64,000 bases of DNA, from positions 4,092,001 to 4,156,000 of the forward strand of contig NZ_CP090978.1 of the NCBI RefSeq assembly GCF_021513275.1. The letters run 5' to 3'. The translations under genes and the position numbers were made by a program. Below, one piece after another: positions 1 to 9,125 of the stretch. Below the pieces are notes generated by a model. That model had not been told where the DNA came from, searched no databases, and worked only from the letters and a program-made list of their open reading frames with translations. Every line of letters starts with the position of its first letter. Position 1 is the stretch's first letter. The stretch comes from Paenibacillus hexagrammi. GTDB lineage: Bacteria > Bacillota > Bacilli > Paenibacillales > NBRC-103111.

Positions 1-866
1 ATCCAAAGATTTCGTTTCACCCCATCTGCATGAACTAACATCTTCTTATACTGGTATGGTGTCATTTGGTACTTGTCTTTGAAGCTCCTATTGAATGATT
101 TGACATTAGGAAAACCAACGCTATGGGCGATATCGATCATATTCTCTGAAGGGTTGACAAGCATGCATTCCACCGCCTTTTGAATTCGAATTTGGTTTAA
201 GCATTCAGAGAAGGTCAACCCCACTTTTTTCTTGAAAAAGTGGGAAAGATAATAGAAGCTAAGAAACTCATCTTTCGAGAAATCCTTAAGTGAGATTTGT
301 TCTTTATAATTTTCATTCATATAAACCAGAATCCGATTGAGTCTAGATAAATCCTGTTCAGATATGGTATCGGTTTTATTAACCAGCTTGGAATACGGCA
401 CTTTCCGCAACAGCAAGGTTATAAAATGGTGAATACAGGCCATAACTTCATGTTGAAAACCAACTTCCTTACTTGTCATTTCACCGACCATTCGTATGAG
501 TATTTTTTTTAATTCACGAGTAGTTTCACGATGATAAGCTTGACTTAATTCATCACGATGAATGTGCAATTGTGTGAAATCAACCCCGAATTGCTTACAA
601 AAAGATAGATCGAGCTGAATGATCAAGATCAAATTATGACTTCCCACATAATTAGAGGCATGAATTTCATTACAATTCATCAGCAATATGTCATGTTTTT
701 TGACGAAATACCGCTGCTGAGTGGTTTGAATATGGACCTCGCCCTGAAGGACAAAAAAGATTTCAAATTCTTTATGCCAATGATAGCTGTAGCTTGGCTT
801 TTTATGGAGAACAAGCCGGATGGGCAGCCCTTCCTGCAGCTCAATGACTTTGTACGTATAGTCCAT
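1..866 (-). CDS. AraC-family transcriptional regulator, 3' end outside window
   Basis: A reading frame of about 288 codons runs from an ATG at 866 off the left edge without a stop. An AAGGAG box lies just upstream, at 880-875. The N-terminal half has the cupin-like pattern of AraC sugar sensors (YSYHWHKEFEIFFVLQGEV near residues 28-46). The C-terminal third is a double helix-turn-helix of the AraC/XylS type, including ISLKDFSKDEFLSFYYLSHFF and the second recognition region around FPNVKSFNRSFKDKYQMTPYQY. It follows the SBP gene (2491-926) by 60 bp on the same strand, so it probably controls the adjacent Lpl-type transporter operon. That role is inferred from position. Only the last few residues are missing. 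Confidence 0.88.
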   Translation of the reverse strand, partial: MDYTYKVIELQEGLPIRLVLHKKPSYSYHWHKEFEIFFVLQGEVHIQTTQQRYFVKKHDILLMNCNEIHASNYVGSHNLILIIQLDLSFCKQFGVDFTQLHIHRDELSQAYHRETTRELKKILIRMVGEMTSKEVGFQHEVMACIHHFITLLLRKVPYSKLVNKTDTISEQDLSRLNRILVYMNENYKEQISLKDFSKDEFLSFYYLSHFFKKKVGLTFSECLNQIRIQKAVECMLVNPSENMIDIAHSVGFPNVKSFNRSFKDKYQMTPYQYKKMLVHADGVKRNLW

Positions 867-925
867 TGCATCATCTCCTTAAGCAAAAAGCCGCTCCCTT
901 TTCAAGAAACCGGCTTCAAATCCAC

Positions 926-2491
926 TTATTTATACGGCAGTAGCTTCTCATCATAGAACTTGGACCATTCGTCATATTCCTTCTTCTCTTTCACATAAAG
1001 CTGGTTAACTTCCGCCTCCACTTCTCTTCCTCCTTTCGCGTACCAGTCTTTGACAAAGGTATCAAAGGTGTCTAAGCTTTTGCCACCGTAAATAATTTGG
1101 TTAAATGTCTGATCCATTAAAGTATTCAGATCTGCGCCATATTGGCTCCAAGCTGGACGATCGGTCGACTTCGGCCAATAGATTTTGCTGCGAAGCGGAC
1201 TGGAAGTCTCGATCCGTTTTTTATAAAGAGCTGTGGCCTGCTCTGTATTCTTAATGTTGTTCTCATCCTTGCGATCGCCGAACCAAATCAGCAGCGACAA
1301 ACCAATCTTAGGAGCTTCCTTGGGATCGATTAGCGTGCTGAACTTCCCGTTTTCAACCTTATAATGCTCACCTTCGATCCCAAACTTTCTTAATTTAAAC
1401 ACTTCCGGCGAATTCATCTTGTCGAGCACCTGGAACACTCTTGCAGGATCTTTGGCATGTGTCGTAATCGAGTTATAGCACCAGCCTCCAAGCGATTCCG
1501 GCCAGTCTGAGCTAAATCCATCTGGCCCTTTCGGCAGATCAATCGGCAAGAATTCGCCCGTAGGATTATTCGCTTTGAATGCTACTAAAGTCGGGTTTGC
1601 CGGATTCACTTGATCGATATAGCTGTAATAAAATCCCGTTTTCCCCTGTGCGATCACTTCGTTTTGCTCTTTTTGCGAAGCTCCTTTATCGATATAACCG
1701 TTCTCATACAAGTCTTTCATGAGTGCGAGCGCCTGTTTCATTTGCGGCATGACTGCCCCCAACTTAATGGAACCATCATCTTGGATGATAAAGTTATCGG
1801 CTTTCAGACCATATGCTTGCTCAAATACGTAAAGCGGCTCATGCGGGAAGCCTTTCCATGTTGCTAATCCAAAGGTATCCTTCTTCCCATTGCCATCTGG
1901 ATCCTGTTCCGTGAATGCCTTGACTGTGCTCAAGAACTCATCCATCGTTTTGGGAACAGGCAGCCCCAATTTGTCCAACCAATCTTTCCTGACATACAGT
2001 GTTTTGCTGCTCGCTTCCGATACATCCCCAGGCACCGAATAAAGCTTGCCATCTTGATAGGAGGACCATAGCGTTTCTTTACTGTAGTAATTCAATAAAT
2101 TTTTACCATATTTCTGCATATAAGGAACCAAATCAACAAGCTGATCATTTTTAATCCACTGCTGGTACTCTTTCTCCATTCCGGAGCGCCATAGCAAATC
2201 AGGCATGGTATCCGGCTGACTCATCAATAAATTCAATTTGGTCGAAGCATCCTGCCAACCGCCTAGAGGAAGTAGGCTTAACTTCGTGTTCAGCACTTCA
2301 TTCAATTTTTTCTCCATCACAGTATCTGTCGTTTGCGGACTCCCAGGGGGAAGTGTAATGGACATTTCTAGCGGCTTGCCCGAATCAGTCGACTCCTTGC
2401 CTTGATCCTGCGGCTGCTGCTCCGCACATCCCGTCACCATCACTCCGGCAGCAAGCATCAACGATATTTGTATAACTAGATATTTTTTCAT
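926..2491 (-). CDS. Extracellular solute-binding lipoprotein, LipO/LplA type
   Basis: A 521-residue lipoprotein with signal MKKYLVIQISLMLAAGVMVTGC; the lipobox cysteine is residue 22. It then shows the pattern of the large (about 500-560 aa) substrate-binding proteins that partner LplB/YtcP permeases, including LYVRKDWLDKLGLPVPKTMD and the calcium-loop-like DPDGNGKKDTFG. The start has a GGGGAGG box 8 bp upstream. It is the last gene of a transporter trio, after the LplB-like (4342-3425) and YtcP-like (3411-2523) permeases. It is paralogous to the SBP at 11736-10093. The substrate is probably an oligosaccharide, but the sequence does not say which. This trio has no separate ATPase; such importers usually share an MsmX-type ATPase encoded elsewhere (family knowledge). 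Confidence 0.9.
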   Translation of the reverse strand: MKKYLVIQISLMLAAGVMVTGCAEQQPQDQGKESTDSGKPLEMSITLPPGSPQTTDTVMEKKLNEVLNTKLSLLPLGGWQDASTKLNLLMSQPDTMPDLLWRSGMEKEYQQWIKNDQLVDLVPYMQKYGKNLLNYYSKETLWSSYQDGKLYSVPGDVSEASSKTLYVRKDWLDKLGLPVPKTMDEFLSTVKAFTEQDPDGNGKKDTFGLATWKGFPHEPLYVFEQAYGLKADNFIIQDDGSIKLGAVMPQMKQALALMKDLYENGYIDKGASQKEQNEVIAQGKTGFYYSYIDQVNPANPTLVAFKANNPTGEFLPIDLPKGPDGFSSDWPESLGGWCYNSITTHAKDPARVFQVLDKMNSPEVFKLRKFGIEGEHYKVENGKFSTLIDPKEAPKIGLSLLIWFGDRKDENNIKNTEQATALYKKRIETSSPLRSKIYWPKSTDRPAWSQYGADLNTLMDQTFNQIIYGGKSLDTFDTFVKDWYAKGGREVEAEVNQLYVKEKKEYDEWSKFYDEKLLPYK

Positions 2492-2522
2492 CCTGTTGAC
2501 CTCCCCTATGCTTCTTCCGTGA

Positions 2523-3411
2523 TCAGCCTTTCAACGAACCCACTAACACGCCTTTCATAAAATACTTTTGCAGGAACGGATATACCAGCAAGATCGGCGT
2601 AGTTGCTACGATAATAGATGCCATTACTATCGATTGTGAAGATACTTCACTCTCTGTTGAAATATCGACCCCAGCCTGAGACATGGCCGATGAGGTTTGC
2701 CCAATAATTTGCCGAAGTACGGCCTGAAGGGACCATTTATCTTTGTCTACCATGTACAAAACCGAGGAAAAGAAATCATTCCAGTAGCCTACCGCCATAA
2801 AGAGAACGATCGTAGCCAAGACAGCTTTGGATAAAGGAAGAATAATCTGGAAAAAGATGCGTATATCCGTTGCGCCATCGATTCTAGCTGATTCTTCCAA
2901 ACTTTCAGGCAGTGCTGCAAAAAAGTTCCTCATGATAAAAAAGTTCCAAGCCGATATAAGACCAGGTAAAATCAATGCAGGTAGAGTATTAAATAAATGC
3001 AGATTCTTGATCAAAATATAATTTGGAATCATCCCTCCGCCAAAGAGCATCGTAAAAAAGATCATCAAGGTGAAAAAAGTTTTACCTCTCAGCATATTTT
3101 TACTCAAAGGATAAGCCATCATAGCTGTCATCAGCATGCCCAGCAAAGAACCTGTAGCAGTAACGATGATGGACACTTTAAAGCCCGTCGCAATGGATGG
3201 ATTCGCGAGGACGATTGTATAGGTCGTCCAGGTAAGATGCCTTGGCCACAGGAAGAACTCCTCCTGTTGAAGCGAATTTCGGATCGCTTAAGGAGTACAT
3301 CAAGATATGCCAGAACGGGTACAGCATCATAATCATAAGTACGACCATGAGTACGATATTCGCAGTATGAAACCATTTTGTAGGCAGCGATTCTTTTAAT
3401 CCTGAATACAT
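2523..3411 (-). pseudogene. Carbohydrate ABC permease, YtcP type, one frameshift
   Basis: Translation from ATG 3411 (AAAGGAGG box 6 bp upstream) gives a typical YtcP N-terminus: MYSGLKESLPTKW, a first membrane segment and SDPKFASTGGV. The frame then breaks. Dropping one base near 3255 restores FLWPRHLTWTTYTIVLANP and joins it to the downstream frame, which runs to KGVLVGSLKG at 2523. That downstream frame contains the EAA permease loop (EESARIDGATDIRIFFQIILPLSK) and four to five membrane helices. The repaired protein would be about 295 aa, the normal family length. Because both halves are well preserved and only one base is at fault, this may be a sequencing error or a very recent mutation. 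The gene sits 13 bp after its LplB-like partner. Confidence 0.82.
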
Positions 3412-3424
3412 GCTATGCCTCCTT

Positions 3425-4342
3425 TTACCACACCGCTTCTTCTCCAAATCGCTTAGCCAGCCAATTCGTTCCCGAGATCAAGATGAGTGCAATCAGCGAT
3501 TTGAATACGTCGGCAGCCATGGCCAAGCTGTAGTCCGCACTGATGATCCCCCGGCGATACACATAGGTGTCGATTACATCTCCAACGGGATACACGATCG
3601 GATTATAAAGCAGTAAAATTTGTTCAAATCCGGCGCTCATAATGCCGCCCAGACTCAAGATACCTAGAACGATGATCACACTTTTGATCGACGGTAAAGT
3701 AATTCTCCACATTTTTTGCCAAGTCGAGGCCCCATCCATCGTAGCTGCTTCATATAATTGAGGGTCTACATTCGAAATAGCGGCCAAATATACGACTGTG
3801 CCCCACCCCGCTCCTTTGTAGATATCCGAAACTACAAGCACGGTTCGAAACCATTCCGTACTGTTGAGAAAATCAATGGACGTTCCGCCAAACCATTGAA
3901 TGATTCCGTTGATAAGACCGTCACCCGGATTTAGGAAAACAACCATAATGCCTGATAAGACGACCCACGAAACAAAATGGGGCAGGTAAAGAATCGTTTG
4001 CGTCACCTTTTTGAATGTGACAAGCCTCAATTCATTCAGCAATAGCGCGAGTACGATCGGAACCGGAAATCCAAAGACCAGTTTTAGCAGACTAATCATA
4101 AGAGTATTCCAAAATTTTTGCCCAAAATCTACGCCCTTGAAAAGAGCGGTGAAATGATCAAGTCCTACCCAAGGACTGTTCCAGTACCCTTTAAACATAT
4201 TAAAATCCTGAAAAGCAATCGTTACTCCCCACATCGGCACATATTTGAAAATAACGAAGTAAAGGATACCTGGAAGCAGAAGCATGTATAAGTATTTATT
4301 CTTCGCGAGATCCTTCTGCCAGCCGCCCCCTACCATGGCCAC
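3425..4342 (-). CDS. Carbohydrate ABC permease, LplB type
   Basis: A 305-aa integral membrane protein with six predicted helices. It starts with KNKYLYMLLLPGILYFVIFKY, followed by VPMWGVTIAFQDFN, which is characteristic of LplB/UgpA-like permeases. The EAA motif that contacts the ATPase is visible as LYEAATMDGASTWQKMWRITLP. Translation probably starts at GTG 4342, behind GGAGAGG, inside the end of the preceding SDR gene; the 13-bp overlap suggests translational coupling. The N-terminus is slightly shorter than usual. It works with the YtcP-like permease (3411-2523) and the SBP (2491-926) to import an unknown sugar oligomer. Confidence 0.88.
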   Translation of the reverse strand: MAMVGGGWQKDLAKNKYLYMLLLPGILYFVIFKYVPMWGVTIAFQDFNMFKGYWNSPWVGLDHFTALFKGVDFGQKFWNTLMISLLKLVFGFPVPIVLALLLNELRLVTFKKVTQTILYLPHFVSWVVLSGIMVVFLNPGDGLINGIIQWFGGTSIDFLNSTEWFRTVLVVSDIYKGAGWGTVVYLAAISNVDPQLYEAATMDGASTWQKMWRITLPSIKSVIIVLGILSLGGIMSAGFEQILLLYNPIVYPVGDVIDTYVYRRGIISADYSLAMAADVFKSLIALILISGTNWLAKRFGEEAVW

Positions 4343-5067
4343 TCACGCCCTCTCCAATCACGCATGACCAGCCGGTCCTCATCTGTAACTCCATTTTGAA
4401 CAGCACATCTAGGCTGTATAAAATAAGAAATCGCGGAAGCTGCAACTACATCAGGCTCTAGCTGTGCTTGCTCGTTGCGGACACCCGACATATACGACTT
4501 CATCCAACCAGGATGAAACAATCGAAATGTGTAGCCCTGTGGTCTTAACGTATGAAATAATAAGTTGACCCCCATGTTCATCGAGGCTTTCGACATACAG
4601 TACCCGTACCAGGCCTCCCACTCGCACGCGCTAATGCTGCCCGCTTCAGAAGAAACAAAGCATAACCGTTTGAGGTTGCTTGACGCCGTTAGCGGGAGGT
4701 AGGCTTTCGTGACTCTCAACATGCCGAGAGCATTGACATTGTACAACCTCAATAGATCAGTGTAATCTTGCTTGCCCTGGATATTCGAATCCTTCAAATG
4801 CGTGGATACGCCGGCGTTGTTTACGATGACATCAACACAATCTACTAGACTTCCCACGTGTTCCACGGAATGTTTCACAGATTGATCCGAAGCAATATCT
4901 AGCTCTACGATCGTCACTTGACCAGGAAAAGTATGGACCAGCTCTCCCAGTTCCAGCCAATCGGAGAGATAACTCCCGGCGAATACTCGCCAACCCTTTT
5001 GTGCGAATAGCTTAACGATGGAAAGTCCTAATCCCCGGTCAGCTCCCGTTACGAATGCGGTTTGCAC
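4330..5067 (-). CDS. SDR-family oxidoreductase, catalytic residues present
   Basis: A 245-aa classical short-chain dehydrogenase/reductase. The nucleotide-binding TGADRGLG motif lies at residues 7-14, then NNAG, the active-site serine in CFVSSEAGS, and the YCMSK form of YxxxK. The family uses NAD(P)(H) to oxidise or reduce alcohols, sugars or ketones; the substrate is unknown. The start is GTG 5067 with a GGGGGAG box. It follows the second, degenerate SDR paralog (5802-5095) and overlaps the LplB-like permease gene, so it belongs to the same transcript. A role in converting an imported sugar derivative is an inference from this context. Confidence 0.85.
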   Translation of the reverse strand: MQTAFVTGADRGLGLSIVKLFAQKGWRVFAGSYLSDWLELGELVHTFPGQVTIVELDIASDQSVKHSVEHVGSLVDCVDVIVNNAGVSTHLKDSNIQGKQDYTDLLRLYNVNALGMLRVTKAYLPLTASSNLKRLCFVSSEAGSISACEWEAWYGYCMSKASMNMGVNLLFHTLRPQGYTFRLFHPGWMKSYMSGVRNEQAQLEPDVVAASAISYFIQPRCAVQNGVTDEDRLVMRDWRGREWPW

Positions 5068-5094
5068 TTCAGCTCCCCCTCTCTAGTACGCGAT

Positions 5095-5802
5095 TTAAAA
5101 GGGCCATTCTTCCCCCATTGATCCATGGATAGTTAATCGGCTTTCATCGTCCCTGCTAGCTGTGAACAGTTCATATGCACGAAGTGCCAACTGTTTGTTT
5201 CCTTTAGTAGGACCAGCCCCGTCTCCAAGTCGGCTTGGAACGCTAGATGGAACATAAATGCGGAATGTATAACCCTCTTTACTCAAATGATTACACATAA
5301 TCATGATTGCCATATGCAGCCCCGTCATTGCCATACTCGACCCAATTGAGCCGCCGTTTCTCTTCATCGCCATACTTCCCGCCTCATCAGAAACGAAGAC
5401 CAGCCGCTTTAGTCCGTCTTGCACGTCAGTTAATGGAAGAAAGGCTTCTATATAACGAATCGGTCCTAGAGCATGAATGTCATAAGAACGAAGCGCTTCA
5501 TCAAAATTCAAATCCTCTAAGGAATCAGCCTGTTCCGCTTCCCGGATGTTACTGACTAACAGATCGACATGGCGAACTTTCGATGCTACCTGCTCAACTG
5601 CTACTTGGAATGATTGAATTGATCCAGGGTCTATGAACAAAAGGTGGAAATTTCCCGGGTAATCATGGACTATCGATTCAATTAGGAAAGATGACCGCCC
5701 CATACTACCACCGAAAACGATCCAGCCTTCACTTAGTAATTGCCTACATAAGCTGCTGCCGAATGCATCATCTGCTCCCATTACAACTGCTGCTTGACTC
5801 AT
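5095..5802 (-). CDS. SDR-like protein lacking catalytic residues
   Basis: About 235 aa from ATG 5802; a GTG 12 bp upstream is an alternative. The fold pattern follows the neighbouring SDR closely: the same spacing, FIDPGSIQSFQVAVEQ, and FVSDEAGSMA in place of FVSSEAGS. The nucleotide motif is altered to MGADDAFG, the NNAG segment reads SNIRE, and the Tyr-Lys pair is absent (SIGSSMAMTG where YxxxK is expected). This is therefore most likely an inactive SDR paralog that arose by duplication. It might act as a partner subunit of the active SDR encoded next to it or bind a ligand. Both possibilities are inference. It ends WPF, resembling WPW in its paralog. Confidence 0.75.
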   Translation of the reverse strand: MSQAAVVMGADDAFGSSLCRQLLSEGWIVFGGSMGRSSFLIESIVHDYPGNFHLLFIDPGSIQSFQVAVEQVASKVRHVDLLVSNIREAEQADSLEDLNFDEALRSYDIHALGPIRYIEAFLPLTDVQDGLKRLVFVSDEAGSMAMKRNGGSIGSSMAMTGLHMAIMIMCNHLSKEGYTFRIYVPSSVPSRLGDGAGPTKGNKQLALRAYELFTASRDDESRLTIHGSMGEEWPF

Positions 5803-5819
5803 CCCTAAGCTCACCCTTT

Positions 5820-6467
5820 CTAATCAGCTTGTTGCCCCTTGCGCGCAACCTTTGTCAAAGCGCTTTCAATTGTTCGCTGATAATGAGGATTCAACCAAAC
5901 CTCGAGGTAATGTCCCGGTGTCAACACACATACTTGTCCCCGCCCATGCCGCTTGATCCAACCTGCCGGCTGCTTGCCCGACTGCGATGAGGATGTCATG
6001 AAGATCTCTGCCTGTTCATCGAACATGTTAACAAAGTAATGTTCATCAAAAATCTTAAATGGCGGATATTCATTGCCAAACCAAGATGTGTCTTCCGCAT
6101 ACTCCAGCGTCACCCAACCTGCTTCGGGATGCTGAGTAAACACGCCGCCAACAAGCTCGCGAAAGCACTTTTCATTCGCATAACCCACTGTTCCGGAATG
6201 GATCACCAGCAAGCCTCCACCCTTTGCTACATACCGATCAAAATCCATTTGTATCTCTTCGGTCAGCCATGGCTCCGCATCCTCAGGAGACCTGCGATTG
6301 GATTTACTAAGAATCACGGCCGAATACTGCTCTAGTACATCAGATTTCCAGTCTGCCGTATCCACTATAAACTCAAATTGAAATCCTCGAGGTTCAAGTG
6401 GTCGTAGACCCTCTATAACCGTTATCGCCGGGTGCCAGTTATCCCCACACAACACGCCTATCCTCAT
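5820..6467 (-). CDS. ThuA-domain protein (trehalose-utilisation family, glutamine-amidotransferase-like fold)
   Basis: A 215-aa cytoplasmic protein. MRIGVLCGDNWHP opens a class I amidotransferase-like fold, with YVAKGGGLLVIHSGTVGY at the nucleophile-elbow position, and FDEHYFVNMF and GRGQVCVLTPGHYLEVW near the end. This matches ThuA-like proteins. The ThuA family is linked to sugar modification and transport operons, but its exact reaction is not settled. The start is ATG 6467 with AAGGAGG about 10 bp upstream. It is packed between the esterase (ends 6471) and the SDR pair (start 5802) with 3 to 17 bp gaps, which points to one operon with the Lpl-type importer. Confidence 0.8.
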   Translation of the reverse strand: MRIGVLCGDNWHPAITVIEGLRPLEPRGFQFEFIVDTADWKSDVLEQYSAVILSKSNRRSPEDAEPWLTEEIQMDFDRYVAKGGGLLVIHSGTVGYANEKCFRELVGGVFTQHPEAGWVTLEYAEDTSWFGNEYPPFKIFDEHYFVNMFDEQAEIFMTSSSQSGKQPAGWIKRHGRGQVCVLTPGHYLEVWLNPHYQRTIESALTKVARKGQQAD

Positions 6468-6470
6468 AGG

Positions 6471-7267
6471 CTACCGCCTCCTTATAGGCAGCCATTCCAA
6501 CACTCGCTGAATGTACTCATCCCAGAATTCCCATTCATGTCCACGCCCGGGAGCCTCCAGATAGGTTAGGTCTAGCTGATCCCTAAATCGATGTTGAAAA
6601 TTTACATTGATCTCATAGTTATGGTCATTCGTCCCACATGCTTGATAAAACTTAGGCAGTTCGACACCAGCGCTTATGCGTTTTTCCAATAACCATTCCA
6701 AATCGTTGTCACTTTTGTCATACTCTTCGTAGGAACCGAAAGTATGTCTCGCCATCTGCAGCATGACTGGATTCCCGATGTTAGGATTGTCTGTGAGTCT
6801 GCTCCTCTGATCAATGCTGCCCGATAAACTAGCAACAGCTGCAAATTTCTCCGGGCAAGTGATACCCAGCTTAAACGCCCCGTACCCCCCATCGAGAGTC
6901 CCGCTGCAAACGTATCCTCGCGCTTTCCCGAGACATGAAAAAAATCCTGAACAATTCTCGGCAATTCCTCGGATAAATAGGTAAAATAATTGAAGCCATA
7001 TTTTTGATTCGAATAAAAGCTATATTGTACGGCTGGCATCACAACGACCAGACCTAAAGACGAGACGTACCTTTCGATCGAGGTATTCCTCCGCCAATTC
7101 GTGTGATTGTCCGAACCTCCATGCAGCAGATATAACACTGGATATGGCGGTTCAAAGGCTCCGTTAGTAATTCCAACCTGCCCCTGCGCCCGCTGCGGTA
7201 CAATGACATCAATAGAACTCGACAACCCTAACACTTCCGAGAAAAATTCTACCTGCATAAATGCCAT
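6471..7267 (-). pseudogene. Alpha/beta-hydrolase esterase, one frameshift in a G tract
   Basis: The start is ATG 7267 behind GAGGAGAGG. The frame encodes VLYLLHGGSDNHTNWRR (oxyanion region) and AAGLSMGG, where the Ser is the nucleophile. It then breaks inside a run of six C on the plus strand at 6885-6890. Seven would keep the frame, giving GLSMGGYGAFKLGITCPEKF and joining the downstream frame, which supplies the acid (GTNDHNYEI) and histidine (GRGHEWEFW). The repaired length is about 266 aa, standard for the PF00756-type esterase family, which includes acetyl and feruloyl esterases acting on decorated sugars. A homopolymer slip is a common sequencing artefact, so the gene may be intact in the organism. 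Confidence 0.8.
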
Positions 7268-7282
7268 GAAAACCTCTCCTCT

Positions 7283-8053
7283 TTATTTAATCAGCAATAA
7301 CGTTGCTCCAAGCACAGGAATAACAACCATCGCTGTCTTCAAATACCGGCTTGGCACACGGTTCGTAAATTTGGCTCCCACATACGAGCCCGCCATAATC
7401 CCAATCAAGACTTCCGCTAAAACGGTCAAATCCAAATGACCTGATCCATAGAAGCCCACTCCGCCAGAAAGTGCGATAGGAATGATCACGAGCATCGTCG
7501 TTCCCGCTGCTTGGCTAACCGTCATTCGCATAAGTGTCATCAATCCAATTTGAATGAACGGTGTCGAGCCGATTCCGAACAATCCAGACAAGGCGCCGCA
7601 AATGATGCCAATGACCATGGCTCGCAGCCAGAATGACACTCCTTCTACCGCCATAACTTCTTCTAGCTCCCTACTCCGCTTCGCCAGAAACATACGGATC
7701 CATAAGACGAATGCAGAGACATACAAGATGCTTGCTGTCATCAGCTGCAATCGGTGTTCATCAATATGTGCCGCAAACTGAGTGCAGACCCACGCTCCTG
7801 CAGCGCCAAACAGCCCGATAGCAATTCCAGTCCGCCACACCATATTACCTTCCCGATAATGACTGATCGTGCCCGATGCGGAGGAAAACAACATGGCAGC
7901 CAAAGCCGTCCCCAGCGCCGTATGGATGGGAAATCCAAAAATAGCCGTTAAAATCGAAATGATAAATCCCGAGCCCCCTGCACCAACGAAACCAAGAAAC
8001 AAACCTGCAATAAACATGGCCCCCACAATCTCAATCGATAACCATACGTTCAA
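7283..8053 (-). CDS. TauE/SafE-family membrane permease
   Basis: A 256-aa protein with about eight hydrophobic helices. Its start is probably TTG 8053, with GGAGGTG about 12 bp and AAAGAG about 5 bp upstream. The repeated glycine-rich pattern (GLFLGFVGAGGSGFI near the N-terminus and IICGALSGLFGIGSTPFIQ in the middle) is the internal duplication typical of TauE/SafE exporters of sulfite and organosulfur anions. Here it heads a run of sugar-modifying genes after a terminator (8199-8230), with a possible TATAAT about 75 bp upstream. Its cargo in this operon is unknown; sulfonated or acidic sugar products are possible, but nothing in the sequence shows this. Confidence 0.8.
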   Translation of the reverse strand: MNVWLSIEIVGAMFIAGLFLGFVGAGGSGFIISILTAIFGFPIHTALGTALAAMLFSSASGTISHYREGNMVWRTGIAIGLFGAAGAWVCTQFAAHIDEHRLQLMTASILYVSAFVLWIRMFLAKRSRELEEVMAVEGVSFWLRAMVIGIICGALSGLFGIGSTPFIQIGLMTLMRMTVSQAAGTTMLVIIPIALSGGVGFYGSGHLDLTVLAEVLIGIMAGSYVGAKFTNRVPSRYLKTAMVVIPVLGATLLLIK

Positions 8054-8198
8054 TCTCTTTCGTCACACCTCCATCATCCCGCTTGGTTTCACTCATTCCA
8101 AGTGGTGTTGTCTCCCATTATAAGGCCGATATTAGGCAAATACTTCCCGTTTATTGAACTCATTTAGGGCAATAATTGCTCTCCTTCATAGCCCGAAA

Positions 8199-8230
8199 GA
8201 AAAACCTTGCCCCTTTTATAAGAGCAAGGC
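8199..8230 (-). terminator. Rho-independent terminator after YtcP-like gene
   Basis: Read on the minus strand, CCTTGC pairs with GCAAGG around an A/T-rich loop, followed by a run of T. It lies 8 bp after the stop of the permease gene ending at 8238, so it separates the first transporter operon from the TauE/esterase/ThuA/SDR operon. Confidence 0.75.
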
Positions 8231-8237
8231 CTATTCG

Positions 8238-9122
8238 TTAACCCTTTACAGAACCGATCAAAGCGCCTTTCACAAAATGCTTCTGCAAGAACGGGTACAC
8301 AATCAGAATCGGAATACTCGAAACGATAATCGAAGCCATTTTAATTGTAAATCCGTTCACTTCTGTCTGAAATCCGATAGCAACTCCAGCTTGCTGAATA
8401 GCTGAGGAAGTATTGCTGATCAAATCCTTCAGCACCATCTGCAGCTGCCACATATCTTTTTCCGATACGTAAATCACGGAGCTGAAAAAATCGTTCCAGT
8501 ACCACACCGCAATGAATAAGGAAATCGTGGCAATAACTGCTTTGGACAGCGGCAGGACGATTCGAAAAAAAACCGTTAGATCTCCCGCACCATCTATTTT
8601 CGCTGATTCTTCCAGCTCATCAGGAATCCCCCTGAAGAAGCTTAGCATCACAAAAATGTTCCACGCGCCCAGTGCATTCGGCAATATGAGTGCCCAGTAC
8701 GAGTCAAGCAGCCCCAATCCTTTGATTAGTAAATAAGAAGGAATTAAACCGCCGCTGAAAAGCATCGTGAAAAGAATCATCATGGAGAAAAACTTTTGGC
8801 CAAACAGCCGTTTTTTAGAGATCGCATATGCTGTCGTTGCCGTTAGGAACGTGCCAATCACGACTCCGCCTATCGTTGAAATGAGGGTGACTTCGAACCC
8901 GGACAAGATCGAAACATTATGGAGCACAGCCCGATAGGAAGCCAGGGAGAAGCCGGAAGGCTTCAGAAACAACCCTCCCGTAATCATCGTGGGGTCGCTT
9001 AGCGAGCCCATGACGATATACCAGAACGGATAAATCATCACCAGCATGAGCACGATGAAGAACGTGTAGTTGCTTGCGATAAAGACACGCTCTCCTTTGG
9101 AAATTCCGACCACCTGCATCAC
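8238..9122 (-). CDS. Carbohydrate ABC permease, YtcP type
   Basis: A 294-aa permease with six helices and the EAA loop LEESAKIDGAGDLTVFFRIVLP. It ends in KGALIGSVKG, as its paralog (2523-3411) ends in KGVLVGSLKG. Several start codons cluster behind TAGGAGG (GTG 9122, ATG 9119, GTG near 9113); the box spacing favours the later GTG. It forms an importer with the LplB-like permease (10081-9126) and the SBP (11736-10093). A terminator follows immediately. It is intact, unlike the second copy. Confidence 0.88.
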   Translation of the reverse strand: MMQVVGISKGERVFIASNYTFFIVLMLVMIYPFWYIVMGSLSDPTMITGGLFLKPSGFSLASYRAVLHNVSILSGFEVTLISTIGGVVIGTFLTATTAYAISKKRLFGQKFFSMMILFTMLFSGGLIPSYLLIKGLGLLDSYWALILPNALGAWNIFVMLSFFRGIPDELEESAKIDGAGDLTVFFRIVLPLSKAVIATISLFIAVWYWNDFFSSVIYVSEKDMWQLQMVLKDLISNTSSAIQQAGVAIGFQTEVNGFTIKMASIIVSSIPILIVYPFLQKHFVKGALIGSVKG

Positions 9123-9125
9123 CTC

